Below are positions 36,701 through 47,122 of a stretch of 64,000 nucleotides of DNA, piece by piece. Under the pieces are notes generated by a model. The model worked only from the letters and a program-made list of their open reading frames with translations, did not search any database and was not told where the DNA came from. The DNA is taken from contig OY292274.1 in the NCBI GenBank assembly GCA_958496175.1, positions 49,114,630-49,178,629 of the forward strand. The letters run 5' to 3'. The DNA comes from Sisyra terminalis. Taxonomy: Eukaryota; Arthropoda; Insecta; Neuroptera; Sisyridae. Numbering within the stretch: the first letter of the stretch is position 1; each line of letters opens with the position of its first letter. The translations under genes and the position numbers were made by a program.

Positions 36701-39700
36701 AATTGTTTTCTACGAAAAATGAAACTTTTGAATTTCTCTAGAAGAAAACTTTTTCTTTGTTGATTTTATAACTATACTGTAGTTTTAAGCAGCTTTAGGA
36801 TTACTAAGTCATAGAAGTCTTAGTCTGGGTTCAATCGAACTTCAGGGGGTCGGTGAGTCAGTCTCGCGGGCTCGGCGAGTATAATATTTTAATGGTTTTG
36901 TTCATTTTTTGCATCTATACCTTATGTAACTATATATAAATATATATTTGTTTTAAATTTGGAAAAATCAATTTTAAGGTGTCGATGAATGTGCATATGC
37001 AACTAGTGAGGGTCAGTACGTCCGATATGGTTAAAAACTACTGTATTAGAATGAATCTTACTCGTTAATATGGAGATTATTGAATTTTATTTGTCCCGTA
37101 ATGACTTGTAATCCGTCTATTTTGAAACTTTGTGCGTCCAATTCGGTTAAGTTAATTTTATTGATCATCAGCGGAATGGTATGGCCCAGTATCTCTAAAT
37201 TATCCACAAATGTGCAGTTGCCTGTGAAAATTTGATCTTCATCAGTCCCCATCAACATCCAATTTTTGGAATCAATTCCATTTATTTCGTGCGAAATTAA
37301 TTTATTTACCTAAAATGCATATTTAAATTTTGTAATTATAAGCATTATGCTGAATAACTTACTTCAATTGCTTTTTCTATTATGAAATTAGGCGAAAAAA
37401 TTGGCTCATTTAATTTCAAGCCAGTTTCATATAATCGGCGTAATGAATTCAAGGGATTGTTATTTTGGCGCAAATTTTTCGCTTGTAATATATTTTCAAT
37501 AGTAACATTTTCAGAGATGAAAAAATCTCCGGCTAAATCAAGCTTTTCGCTGATAAGCGAAACTGGTTTTTTTCGATTGAGCCAATCGCTCTGGATTTGC
37601 CCTTGCAATTTGATTGGATTCAATAAATCAACGTTGTCGAAAATTTTTATTCCGGTTAGAAATTGGGTCTCGTTATGATTTTTTAATAACAAACTTAGTT
37701 TAGACTTAGTGACTGGGATCTGATTGATTTTTTGATGAACGAAGAAATTTTTGACTGATATATTCTGGACAAATTCTATGTTTTGATTGAGTACAAATTT
37801 GCCCTTTGTTATCGGAATGAATTCGAAGATTTCATTTCCACTCATTTTATTGCTAGTGTGTAGGTTTTTTGCTGATAATTTATCGAATTTATATGGTGCC
37901 GTTATAGTTTGATCACCAAAGTGTTTTAAGGCGTGCTCGTTTAGTATATTTACATCGACACCATTGAATAATTCACCCACTAGTAAATTTTTTACGTTAA
38001 TCGTTCCAACTGATTTCGTATGAAAAAAGTTAATCTTCCCAAAATGACTGATTTCATCATGGAAAACAATGTCATTTATTTGATTTGAGTTTAAATTCTT
38101 TATTGTTACGTTTTCAGCAATTAGAGCACCATTGAAAACTTGGTTACCTGAAGTTAACATTATTGTATCTGGGTGGAAAATTAAATTATCTATAGTATTG
38201 TCAATGAAGAGGTTTTTCTCAAAATTGGCATTTCCATTTATAACTAGTTCATTAAAATTGTTTTCTTGTGTTTTGTGAATTAATTGATCCACGTGATGCC
38301 GATTTAATATCATCGGATTAATTTCGCTCTCAATAATCACATCTTCAAAAGCGACAAATTTTTCTGTGGCAAAACCACTGTTGATATCGTAAATGTTATG
38401 GAAGAACTCTTCAACATCAACCTCTAATAAATGGTCTACTTTCACGTGATTCATATTACACGAATTGTTGTTACAGAAAAGATTTACGTTATTCAATCTT
38501 AAGGTTCCGTCAATAGTGATTGTTTCATTAGTTTTTATTAAATTTTCAAAGATGATTTCCAAATCCTCTAATTGTTGACCAAGTCGTTCAATTGCTGCAA
38601 TCAAATGGCCTACAGTTGGAGTTTCTTCATCGGTTTGTTGACTCTATAATCAAATATAAAAACGGCATTTCTTTTATTATATTCTTAGAAATTTCACTAC
38701 TAGACAAAACAGAACATTCATAATTTTACTTGAAGTACTCATTTTGTGTGTCTGCTTGGAAATTTACGAATCTAAATAAATGCAATTGAAGGATACACAA
38801 ATCAAAAACCAACTTAAATTAATTTTGAAATTGAACGACTAAAACATTTCATGACTTGTTTTTATCTTATTCTGTTTTGTCCCAAAACCAAAGAAGTCGT
38901 ACCAAAATATCGAAAGCTACCCTCATATTATTCGAAGCTAGAGCGGCTGCTGATGTTTTTTGTCCTAGTTGATGGGCTTTTTGGGATTCAAGTTTGGCAT
39001 TCAATTCAGAAATATATTCGTTTTGTTGTTCAATCAAAAGAAGCATTTCATTCGTCCAAGTTTCCATGTTTTTCTCGAAATCGTGATACATGTTAATGTA
39101 AATAAATTTAGGGATGATAATACTGAATGAACTTTCGGAGACATCATTAATATTGACGGTGACTAAAAGAAAAAACATTTGAATTGAAAATTAAAGATTT
39201 TTGGTGGTAATACTACCAATGAAAATATTTTCTTCTAAATGATAAGTGCGAATTTGCTTAACTCCTGGTGGGAAAATTTTCGTTTTCATTTCATTTGATT
39301 CAACAAATCGCCATCCATCGTATTGATAAAGCTTATAGCCATCACTTCTGTGAATAATAACAACAAAAAATTCACCATTAGCTCCCTAAAAGTAAAACCA
39401 ATTAACATCGGAAGAGTTTAATTCGTTGCCGAAAATTCCTACTTGAACCGGATAGACCTCATCGATCAAATCGACAGATCTTAACACTTGAAAAGGAATG
39501 AAATATCCATCAATAAATTTATACACAATAGTTTCCCCAAACTCCATTTCCAAATTGCTAGATCTTTCTGGCGTTACTACATCAAAATTAAAATCAGATT
39601 GATATGAATTTGTGACAATTAAAAACGATTCTTTTTCATGATTAACTTCAAATTGAAAAAATGCCGCATTCACATCAACCGTTGGAATTTCAGTTGGTAA

Positions 39701-42700
39701 TTTTTGATAAAGATTGAACTTGTCTTCGTCAATATCATACTTGTAGACAATTAAATTGTTTTCCATTTCATCTGGAAGAAAAATGTTATGAGAAAAATTA
39801 TATTGTTGAAGAGCTTTGAAGTCTACGGTTTACTTACCAAATTGATTTTGGACATTAATAAGAGCTATAAAAGCCGAAGTTCCAATTTGAAAGGGGATTA
39901 CATTTTTAACCATTTGTGAAGTCATTATTTTATCAATGATATCGAAATAATTTCCCGTCCAACGAAATATTTGTATTTTTGATTCCTTTTCGAAAATATT
40001 TCCCTCAATCGATTCCGTTACAACCATGTAAAGTTCATCTAGATGCTCCCTATTATTAAAAAAAATCAATCAAAGTTAGTCAATCAAAGAAATTTTTGAA
40101 CAAAAGTAAGAAGTAGTATTACTTTACATATAAATGCTTCGTTAATGAGGTATGTACACATATTTTATTTTCCAATCTGCCAAAAGTAACCATATCTAAT
40201 ATAAGCTCTATAGCAGGGGTGGTCAATATGCGATTCGCCATAAAAAAAAATCTACTCATGAGGTTTACAAAATATATTTATATTGTGCAATATAATATTG
40301 TTTAAATCTAATGTAGGGATAAGAAAGAGTCAAGAAAATCAACATTTTTTTTATTTTCAAAATAGAAAATTTAGTTACTGAGCATCTTTAAAGAAAGTCC
40401 TTCCAAATTTAATCTCTTAATATTAGTCTTCAGTACCCCATCATTGCAATGTTCCATTTTCTCTACAATCGCAATAAAAATAGCACATGTTTCTGATTTT
40501 AGCAGTAAATGCTCTGCAGATAAGTTGCTTTTAAATTTTCTAATTAATTCAACCGTTCAAATTATATCAAACCATTTAAATCAATTAAATAGGAAAAAGA
40601 GACCATATTTGTAGATCAGTTGATTTTCTTTGAAAATATTGATCTTTTTTCAATACTTTATAATAATGGGTTATAAAATTTTTAATAAATACTTTTTTAT
40701 CAGTTGAAACTTTGGGTTTCAATATGACTGATTTTTATATGGCAGTAATGTGGAAAAATATATTATACATTTTATATATTTATATATATATGATGTATAT
40801 TATGTGCTGATTGTTTAATAACAACTAATAAGAAATTATGATTTTTTTTCCATATGAATGTCGAGAAAAAAAAGTGTAACGACAGAGTGGTTAATATTGA
40901 TATTAAGAGCTGATATTTAGGAACGTTTTCTTTGAAGTATTCAGCGAAATTTATTGCAGTTTTTCTGTATCAGTAGTAAAAAAAAAATTTTTTTTGACTA
41001 CCTACATATATGCAATTCGTAGGCTCATGATACACTTTAAAATGACCCTCAAGATTATTTGGATTGGTCACCTCAACTCTAAACTTGATCTGTGTTGAAC
41101 AATATTGCCTTGGTCGCTCTAAAGTTTTCGTCTGTAGATTTTTCTTTGATAAATTAATACAAACCGTCGTATTTATATTGTGCAACAAATATTAAAAGTA
41201 TAAAGCAATTTAATAATTTATAGGACTATTATTTTTAATGTAATTTTCATTTACCAAATTGCAAAATTAGCGATATTTGGCGTTTTAATATTTTGAATAG
41301 AATCAATTAATCCATCGAAGCCAATTTGAAAAATTGTTGAGCCTTCATAAGTAAGCGAATCCTGGGAGACATTTTTGCGTGCCAAAACCAAATAGTGTTG
41401 ACCGTTTCTTGTAAATGTTTCAATTTTGATACTTCCTGCTTGAGGCTTCCGATAAACTTCATTGAATTTTGACTAAAATGATATTACTAAAGCTTGAAAT
41501 TATCACTAACAATATTTTAATACCGTAAATTTGTAAATAACTAAGTCAGGACTTTCAGAATGCAAGTCGGAAGAATTTGATTCCAAAGTAGCAGCATAAT
41601 GGAAGCTTTCCACACCATTGTTTACCTTAAATAGGACAATATCAATTGGAAATTTAACTTTAAGGTCCATTTTCGATTGTAGACCATTTAAAACCCAAAT
41701 TCCTAGAACAAAAATTAACAGGTTTTTCTTTAATTTCAGTTATGATTGGGAGCGACGAAGCGTTTGTTGAAGTTGAGGAAGCTTTGAAGATTTTTAAAGA
41801 GGAGGATTTTTGTGAAACTTTTGAAATGCAGTTGAGTGAAATTGAGATGCTTAAAGCTATGTTTGCTAATCCGGGAGAGTTTTCCATGAATTCTTTCGGA
41901 GTTATTGCTGATATGAACGCCTTCATTGCTACAACGACTTCTGATCGATATAAATTACTACCGACTTCGAATCTAGACTTTCAAATCAATATTAATGTTG
42001 AAAATATTCCAATTGAGATTAACGTGAATTTACCGCATGAGTATCCATATTGTGAACCGGACGTTTATGTACGTAGTGACAAATTAAGTCGAATTCAACA
42101 AAGTAATTTGAATCAAGAATTGAGTCAGTATATTACAAGTTTGGCAAAAGGTGAAATTTATGTAGGAAATATTGTATTCTGGTTGCAAGAAAATGCCAGT
42201 AACTACTATTCCGAAAATGAATCTACAGAAGAAAAAAGTAAAACTGAAAATGATTGCAAAGACGAATTCAGCCGTTACTGGATTTATTCGCATCATATAT
42301 ACAGTAAAGTGAAAAGACGAGAAATGCTTTCGTTGGGTGAGGAATTTTCAATGACAGGATTTATTATGCCAGGCAAGCCCGGTATTATTTGCATTGAAGG
42401 AAATGAAAGAGATTGTTCCGATTGGTGGCAACGAGTGCGATCAATGACGTGGAAAAAAATTTTGTGTAGAAAAAAAGAAACTTTTACAAATGTTACGAAT
42501 ATAAATTCGTTGCGCAAATTTCCAACGTTTGAAGAAATCGTTTTACAACCAGAAAACGCGACAAGCGTATCACACCATATGGATATGGGCAAATTTTATA
42601 AATATCTTCAAGAACACGATTGTGCTTTTGCATTTAAAGAATATTTTGGATTTGATGGGAAAAGTTGATTTTCTTACCAGCTACATCTTCCTGATCGGCA

Positions 42701-43064
42701 AACGTGTCCTCATCAATACATAAACTTCGTTTGGCAAACGTATTTTTTGAGAAGAAACCATTTATTTGTTTAATTATTTGTAAATAGTTAAAAATCTCTT
42801 CATTGATTTCAACCTTATCCAAATCACTTAAACTAAACTTATTTTCTGAAGAATAAAATACTTATTTAAATAATGTTATTTCTTTTTATTTCAAAAACTT
42901 AAAGTCATGTTACCATCTTCTTCTTGATTTTGTTCAATAAAAAAATTTGCAGTCAATGCAAAAGGGTGCATAAATTCGTTTTGGATTGACGATAAATTTT
43001 TAGATTGAACCGAAAAGATTAACAAAAAAGTGTTTAAAACAATTTCCCACGTGGTGGTCAACAT
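30780..43064 (-). CDS. Giant secreted EAR/EPTP-repeat-like protein, 21 exons, ~2065 aa
   Basis: Minus-strand exons: 43064-42914, 42845-42678, 41702-41524, 41472-41255, 40049-39838, 39771-39443, 39385-39217, 39162-38921 (or 38903), 38643-37363, 37309-37062, 35940-35363, 35306-35070, 35001-34591, 34532-34274, 34221-34014, 33958-33751, 33685-33497, 33437-33330, 32651-32422, 32358-32114, 31107-30780. Total 6198 nt, in frame throughout. Signal peptide: EIVLNTFLLIFSVQS. Residues ~120-470 hold repeats of EAR/EPTP type (IQIFRWTGNYFDIIDKI, IVYKYDIDEDKFNLYQKLPT, YKLYQYDGWRFVESN). A coiled-coil-like stretch follows (NEYISELNAKLESQKAHQLG). Then about 950 residues of degenerate beta-type repeats (Q.FTG...F.N, then a ..ING.. 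turn). A second EAR-like block (HYEIVQTFKG, VSIWKWHYTKEF) ends the protein. EAR repeats form beta-propellers in secreted proteins. Size and layout recall the insect eggshell proteins Nasrat/Polehole/Closca, but that is a guess from memory. Confidence 0.75.
31421..31503 (-). mobile_element. Non-LTR retrotransposon fragment inside an intron
   Basis: Minus-strand translation reads YIYET, stop, TLNVVTMKHLEAFEIWCYR. This matches the conserved ..YG.ETWTL....RLEAFEMWCYRR block near the C-terminus of many RTE/CR1-like reverse transcriptase proteins. The in-frame stop and loss of similarity after CYR show a decayed copy. It lies in the last intron of the EAR-repeat gene. Confidence 0.65.
36190..36363 (-). 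mobile_element. Probable tRNA-derived SINE head
   Basis: On the minus strand, 36363-36283 resembles a serine/leucine-type tRNA gene. It has an A-box-like ATGGCCGAGTGCTTAAGG close to the start and a B-box-like GGGTTTGATCCTCG about 45 bases on, with a long variable-type insertion between. The acceptor stem does not pair convincingly, so it is not a functional tRNA. An unrelated tail continues to about 36190, containing a CTAAAGACCTTTATAGG repeat. It lies in an intron of the EAR-repeat gene. Confidence 0.45.
36803..37042. mobile_element. Non-autonomous hAT-like element, copy B
   Basis: Diverged second copy of the element at 12176-12475. Shared blocks include GAGTCAG.CTCGCGGG(C/T)TC and GTCAGTACGTCC-like sequence near the right end, which closes with GGTTAAAAACTACTG, a hAT-style terminus. 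The left end is eroded. It lies in an intron of the EAR-repeat gene. Confidence 0.45.
41742..42668 (+). CDS. RWD-domain protein 2 (RWDD2A/B family), nested intronless gene
   Basis: Single 308-residue open frame. Residues ~25-150 are an RWD domain (FEMQLSEIEMLKAMF, then INVNLPHEYPYCEPDVYV, with the YPY.EP core). Residues ~175-305 match the C-terminal DUF1115-type domain of RWDD2A/RWDD2B: FSRYWIYSHHIYSKVKRREM, FIMPGKPGIICIEG, CSDWWQRVRSMTWKKIL, HHMDMGKFYKYLQEH. RWD domains are UBC-like interaction folds; RWDD2 function is unknown. The whole frame lies antisense in intron 2 of the EAR-repeat gene: 39 bp beyond the host's exon 3, with its stop 9 bp short of host exon 2. Its 3' UTR probably runs through that exon. 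The start could instead be an internal ATG at 41826. Lack of introns might mean an ancient retrocopy. Confidence 0.9.
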   Translation: MIGSDEAFVEVEEALKIFKEEDFCETFEMQLSEIEMLKAMFANPGEFSMNSFGVIADMNAFIATTTSDRYKLLPTSNLDFQININVENIPIEINVNLPHEYPYCEPDVYVRSDKLSRIQQSNLNQELSQYITSLAKGEIYVGNIVFWLQENASNYYSENESTEEKSKTENDCKDEFSRYWIYSHHIYSKVKRREMLSLGEEFSMTGFIMPGKPGIICIEGNERDCSDWWQRVRSMTWKKILCRKKETFTNVTNINSLRKFPTFEEIVLQPENATSVSHHMDMGKFYKYLQEHDCAFAFKEYFGFDGKS

Positions 43065-43599
43065 TTTGTTGATATAGATAACTGATTTTAATTTTAACTA
43101 AAATCTAGATTTCTTATTTTTGTTATGAAGCAAGTTTAAGAACTAGTTAGGACTTGAATTCTATTACAGAACTAGTTAAAACCGTTGTTATTAAATTGTT
43201 GTCCTCATACTCGTATTTCTGTATCTTTTTATGAGACGAGTTGAAATTGGATTAAGAAATCAATATGAATTGATATAATAAATCTCATCAATTATCAATT
43301 TTGTTCATATAATTTAAAAAAATGGACACAAACAATTTTTATTATAGAAACTCATACGTTAGCTAAACTTTGATCATTTGCTGTTAAAATACAAGAAATG
43401 TAATGATAAGATGTAGTATTGAATTTTGGTTAGCCAAATAACTTCCTAGAATAGGGAAGGCTGACAAAGCGCCACGCACAAACTTACTAATCAGATTCCA
43501 ATCATATAACGACAAACTTTCATTATTGTAAAATTAAGAAATTACTGAACAGTTGATTCTGCAAAAGAAGTTAGTAATATAGCCTTCAGTCTACCTCAG

Positions 43600-43870
43600 T
43601 CTTTTTCTTAAATATTTAACTGTTCAACTTATTCGTAACTGTTTCGTAATTGATACTTGTGGTACCTTTTTCGATACTGAACTGGCGACGGTCGATCACC
43701 TTATACCACTTGTGACTTCTGGAAGGTTTGAGACTGTTCCAGACACTTCCCGTAATTTCGAATGTTTCTATCTCTTTCTACCCCACATTAGAATCGCAAG
43801 GAGAATGTTCTAGATCGTCTTTTGTCTCTTTTCAATCTAATTGTTAGAATAATCGAGTTCTAACAAATAG
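43600..43870 (-). mobile_element. LTR-like fragment, second reversed copy
   Basis: Aligns with 12955-13200 in the same orientation (shared TTCTGGAAGGTTTGAGACTG and CAATTTCTATC-like blocks). On the minus strand a TATAAGG box is followed about 30 bp later by a CCAGTTCAGTATC initiator-like site. Heat-shock-type pairs occur upstream: TTCtgGAA, and GAAtgTTC near 43804. No coding remnant is present. Confidence 0.4.
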
Positions 43871-44012
43871 AACTTTTGAATGTTTTGAATGTTCTAAGAC
43901 CACAACAGTAGCATTAAATACGATATTCAAATTATACTTTTATTAGAAGAGTTTGATTTCTTTTACGAGTCTTCTTGCTCTGTATCTTAGAAGGACTATT
44001 GATTACTCTGGT

Positions 44013-44717
44013 CAGTGGCGTAGCTAGGTAACCAAGGGCCCTGGGGCAAATTAAAAAATGGGGCCCCACTGCTATGTAAACTGATTAGGTTTTATCAAAT
44101 AAAAATATGAAATATACAAATACTTTAAAAATGTTAAGCTACTTAAGCTCTTTTTTGTGCACTGCAGGACAGGTAATAAAAATATTAAACAGTAACAACA
44201 TAAACTACAGTTAATACTTGGTGTAGGTTTGGCTAATAAAACGAAATAGAGAAGATTCAAGAGTTTCTTATATAAAGGTCGGATCTACCAACTGACTAAA
44301 TAACAATTATACTTACCATTTTTTCCTAGCTTTAGTTTTCGCAAAAGTATCAATGACTTCGTTTAAATCCAGGCTTGATACGGTTTCAATTGCTATTAGC
44401 GATAAATATCGGAGTCGAGTTTGGCCCATATTATTTCTTAAATAATTTTTTACTATCTTTAATTTACTAAATGACCTTTCAGCTGCTGCAGAAGTGACAG
44501 GAATTGTAAAGAATAATAACATAGCTGTAAATACTTCCGTTAGGTCGCATTCTAGCACTCCATATTTGCTCATTATTTTCTTACATAATTGGTGAACTTC
44601 CAACTGAATTTCCAAAAGTTCAGTTCGATCGAGATTTCTGGTAAGGACTCGAAGGTCCCCTGAGCTTGAGGACCTCGGGGCACTGCCCCGCCTAGCCCCT
44701 AGGTAGCTACGCCATTG
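44013..44717 (-). mobile_element. hAT element, internally deleted, with perfect 8-bp TSD
   Basis: Element ends are CAGTGGCGTAGCTAGG (left) and the reverse complement of CAATGGCGTAGCTACC (right). They are flanked by an exact 8-bp duplication ACTCTGGT at 44005-44012 and 44718-44725, the hallmark of hAT insertion. Minus-strand frame 44615-44313 (100 aa) is the C-terminal hAT dimerisation domain: FTIPVTSAAAERSFSKLKIV, KNYLRNNMGQTRLRYLSLIA, as in ZMYM1-like domesticated and active hATs. The catalytic part is deleted, so the copy cannot move by itself. The intact TSD and open frame point to a fairly recent insertion. Confidence 0.92.
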
Positions 44718-45374
44718 ACTCTGGTGTATTAGATATTCTTTAGATCATTGTCATAATTTCTTAACAAAAGTACTTCATACCCCAAAAGGCTTCTTATATA
44801 AACTATTGGACTTGCGACAAGTAAGCACCCTAAATTCTATGTCAATGCCCTTATGTGAAGAGTACCTAATGTGATTTTTTTATGATCTTTTTGTAAAAAG
44901 ATAGCCACAGTTTCTTTCCAAAGTTTCAAAAAGATCAATTTTCAATTACAAAATGAGGATGTAAGATATGATTTTTTGACTGAATAAATTTGAATGTATT
45001 TGACTGAATTATCCTCAACGTAACTACATAAAGTAATTTTACATTTAAAAGAAATTTGCGTGGAAAAATAAAACGGAAAGTTATGGAGGTTAAATTGAAT
45101 GCCCAAAATTTGATCTGAAATTGGCTATTTTGTGTGTGAGTTTTCCTTATAAGGGCTTATTTCCCGTTGAAAAATTTAACAATAGAGAGCTATTTTTGTC
45201 AAAAACTCTTATATCTTTTTCGGTTAAAGTACAAACAAAACTTTTTTCGTTACAATCCTTCACTAACCAGCATCCCATAATGCTTCTCACATAAATCTCA
45301 GCAGGCAGCCAAAAGGTCTTTAACACTGATCTGTATAAATGGATAGCCTGCTGTACAGTAAATTACAAGCCGCA

Positions 45375-45720
45375 CTAGTAACTGCAACCGCCGTCTACGT
45401 GGGTACAAATTCGGAGTGAACTAAGCAAAATGAATTGTCGTTGGAAGTTTTGGAAAAGAAATCGATTTTTGGAAGTTTCTCTTCTCTGGTCTAGGCAACT
45501 GAAGTAATCGAAACAGTAGTTATTCCAGGACTTTATTTGCTCGTTTTGGGTGCATTCAGCTATCCGATTTAGTATGGTGCATATCGGCATTTCTATAACT
45601 AATTCTGGACTCATAAATGGCAAAATTGAGTCTGCTTTTGTAAGCTCATCCGGCTCCTCATTACCTTTCATCACAATATATCTTATCCTGGCAATTCAGG
45701 CAAGTATAACTAACGGTTTT
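45375..45720 (-). mobile_element. RNase H-domain fragment of a non-LTR retrotransposon
   Basis: The minus-strand frame from 45674 (open upstream to about 45720) reads ..VMKGNEEPDELTKADSILPF. This resembles the RNase H core of insect retrotransposons (HCSI.GNE.ADELA..GS..PF), followed by MSPELVIEMP, NRIAECTQNEQIKSWNN and a Cys-rich tail to a stop at 45375. Only this domain is left. The assignment rests on one motif and could be wrong. Confidence 0.5.
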
Positions 45721-46413
45721 AAAATATTGAATATGAAAAAAATAATGTTGATGCAGTCAAACAAGTACAAATAAGTCTATCTAGAAATATGTTTAAAATT
45801 TTATTTCGCTTAGTGGGTAACCGAATTGACAGAGGTTCAAATGACAATAAACAATTATTATAATTTGAGCGATTTTCATGTCTTTGGCCCCTTTGGCTGT
45901 CTTTGGCTCAAGACCTAATTTACTATTTCGTTGCATAGAAATATATAAATAACTAATATATATATAGCATGATAAAATTGTTAGTAGAAGTCAAAAGAAA
46001 TGGGAGCTTAGGATTTTTTGATTTTTTTTCAAACACAAGTAAACGTCATCATGGAATAAATCATTTTTAACTAAATCCATGGTTTGTAAAATACATTTTT
46101 TTTAGTTATATTTTGCTAAAACTAAATTTTAGTATTTAGCGTATTTAGCTAAGTAATTTTCATTAAAATGAATTTAAAAAAATTATAAATTACTGTAAAT
46201 TTCTAGTTCATATATGCTGAAAAAAATTATTATTTCTGTTATAATTGAAAGTGTTTAATTTAAATAATTAACTCAATTAGTAAATATAACAAAATTGTAA
46301 CAATTATTCTAAGACTCGTAATTCAAAAATTTAAATTCGAAAGCACCATCAGATGGCATTAAATTTCGCGCTGGTTAATTAGAAAATTCCGATCTAACCG
46401 ATCGAGCATAAAT

Positions 46414-47122
46414 ATGGCGTCCAATCAAGATACAGATATTTTGGAGAGTTGGGAAGATATTGAAGATACAAATGTAAGAAAAATATTTAAATACTAATTT
46501 TTGGCATCGAAAAAAATTGTTTTTTCAAGCGCTATATAAAATCAGACCAAACTGTATTTATATAAAGCGGTTTTCTACCAAGCATGTGATTTTCATAACC
46601 TTGACTTTTTAGGTTCTTGACAGAAAATTAGAAGAAATAGTGTCGAAAAAGTCAACGACATCGTCGACGAAAACGTAAGATATCTATAAATGTTCTGCAT
46701 GCATTTCTTTTGATGCGGTTTTGTTTGAGATTGAGAATGACCTGGTTATTGGTTTTAGTTGTAATGGAAACAATACTGTTATATTAGTGGGCGACGATGC
46801 CCTCAGATCACAATACGTGCCTCCTGAACCTACAGTGAAAATATTGAAACGTCCGACTTGTGGTAATTCGAATGATAAAGGATTAACAAACGGAGATTCT
46901 AAACCACTAAAACCTATTAAAACCTTGCGACAACGGGAACAGGAATATGCGGAAGCTCGGCTGCGAATATTGGGGGAAGCCAAAAGTCCCGAAGAGACAA
47001 CAAGTGATTCTAGTGCTACAAATAAACTATTAACCGGAATATTAAGATCTAGTGAATTAAACGGCGTTATTCGACTGCCCAAAGGGCCTGACGGTACGAA
47101 AGGTTTCCAAGTGCCCAGATAG
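46414..47122 (+). CDS. SZRD1: SUZ domain-containing protein 1 (SZRD1) homologue
   Basis: Exons 46414-46473, 46613-46674 and 46759-47122 give 161 residues with consistent phases. The N-terminus is acidic (MASNQDTDILESWEDIEDTN) with the family's ESWE motif. Then come a Lys/Ser stretch, KILKRPT, and the SUZ-type core LRQREQEYAEARLRILGEA. The C-terminus IRLPKGPDGTKGF matches the SUZ-C signature (R.P.GPDG..GF). Length and order match vertebrate SZRD1 (about 150 aa). The family is thought to bind RNA through the SUZ segment; the in vivo role is poorly known. Confidence 0.9.

Noticed and set aside
40211..40330. GCAGGGGTGGTCAATATGCG, a hAT-style terminus
   Set aside because: No matching opposite end or target duplication could be found nearby, so element boundaries are unsupported.
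40970..41188. Minus-strand 72-residue frame inside an intron of the EAR-repeat gene
   Set aside because: The flanking exons (41472-41255 and 40049-39838) join in perfect phase without it, and it has no EAR-like pattern; probably transposon-derived or chance.
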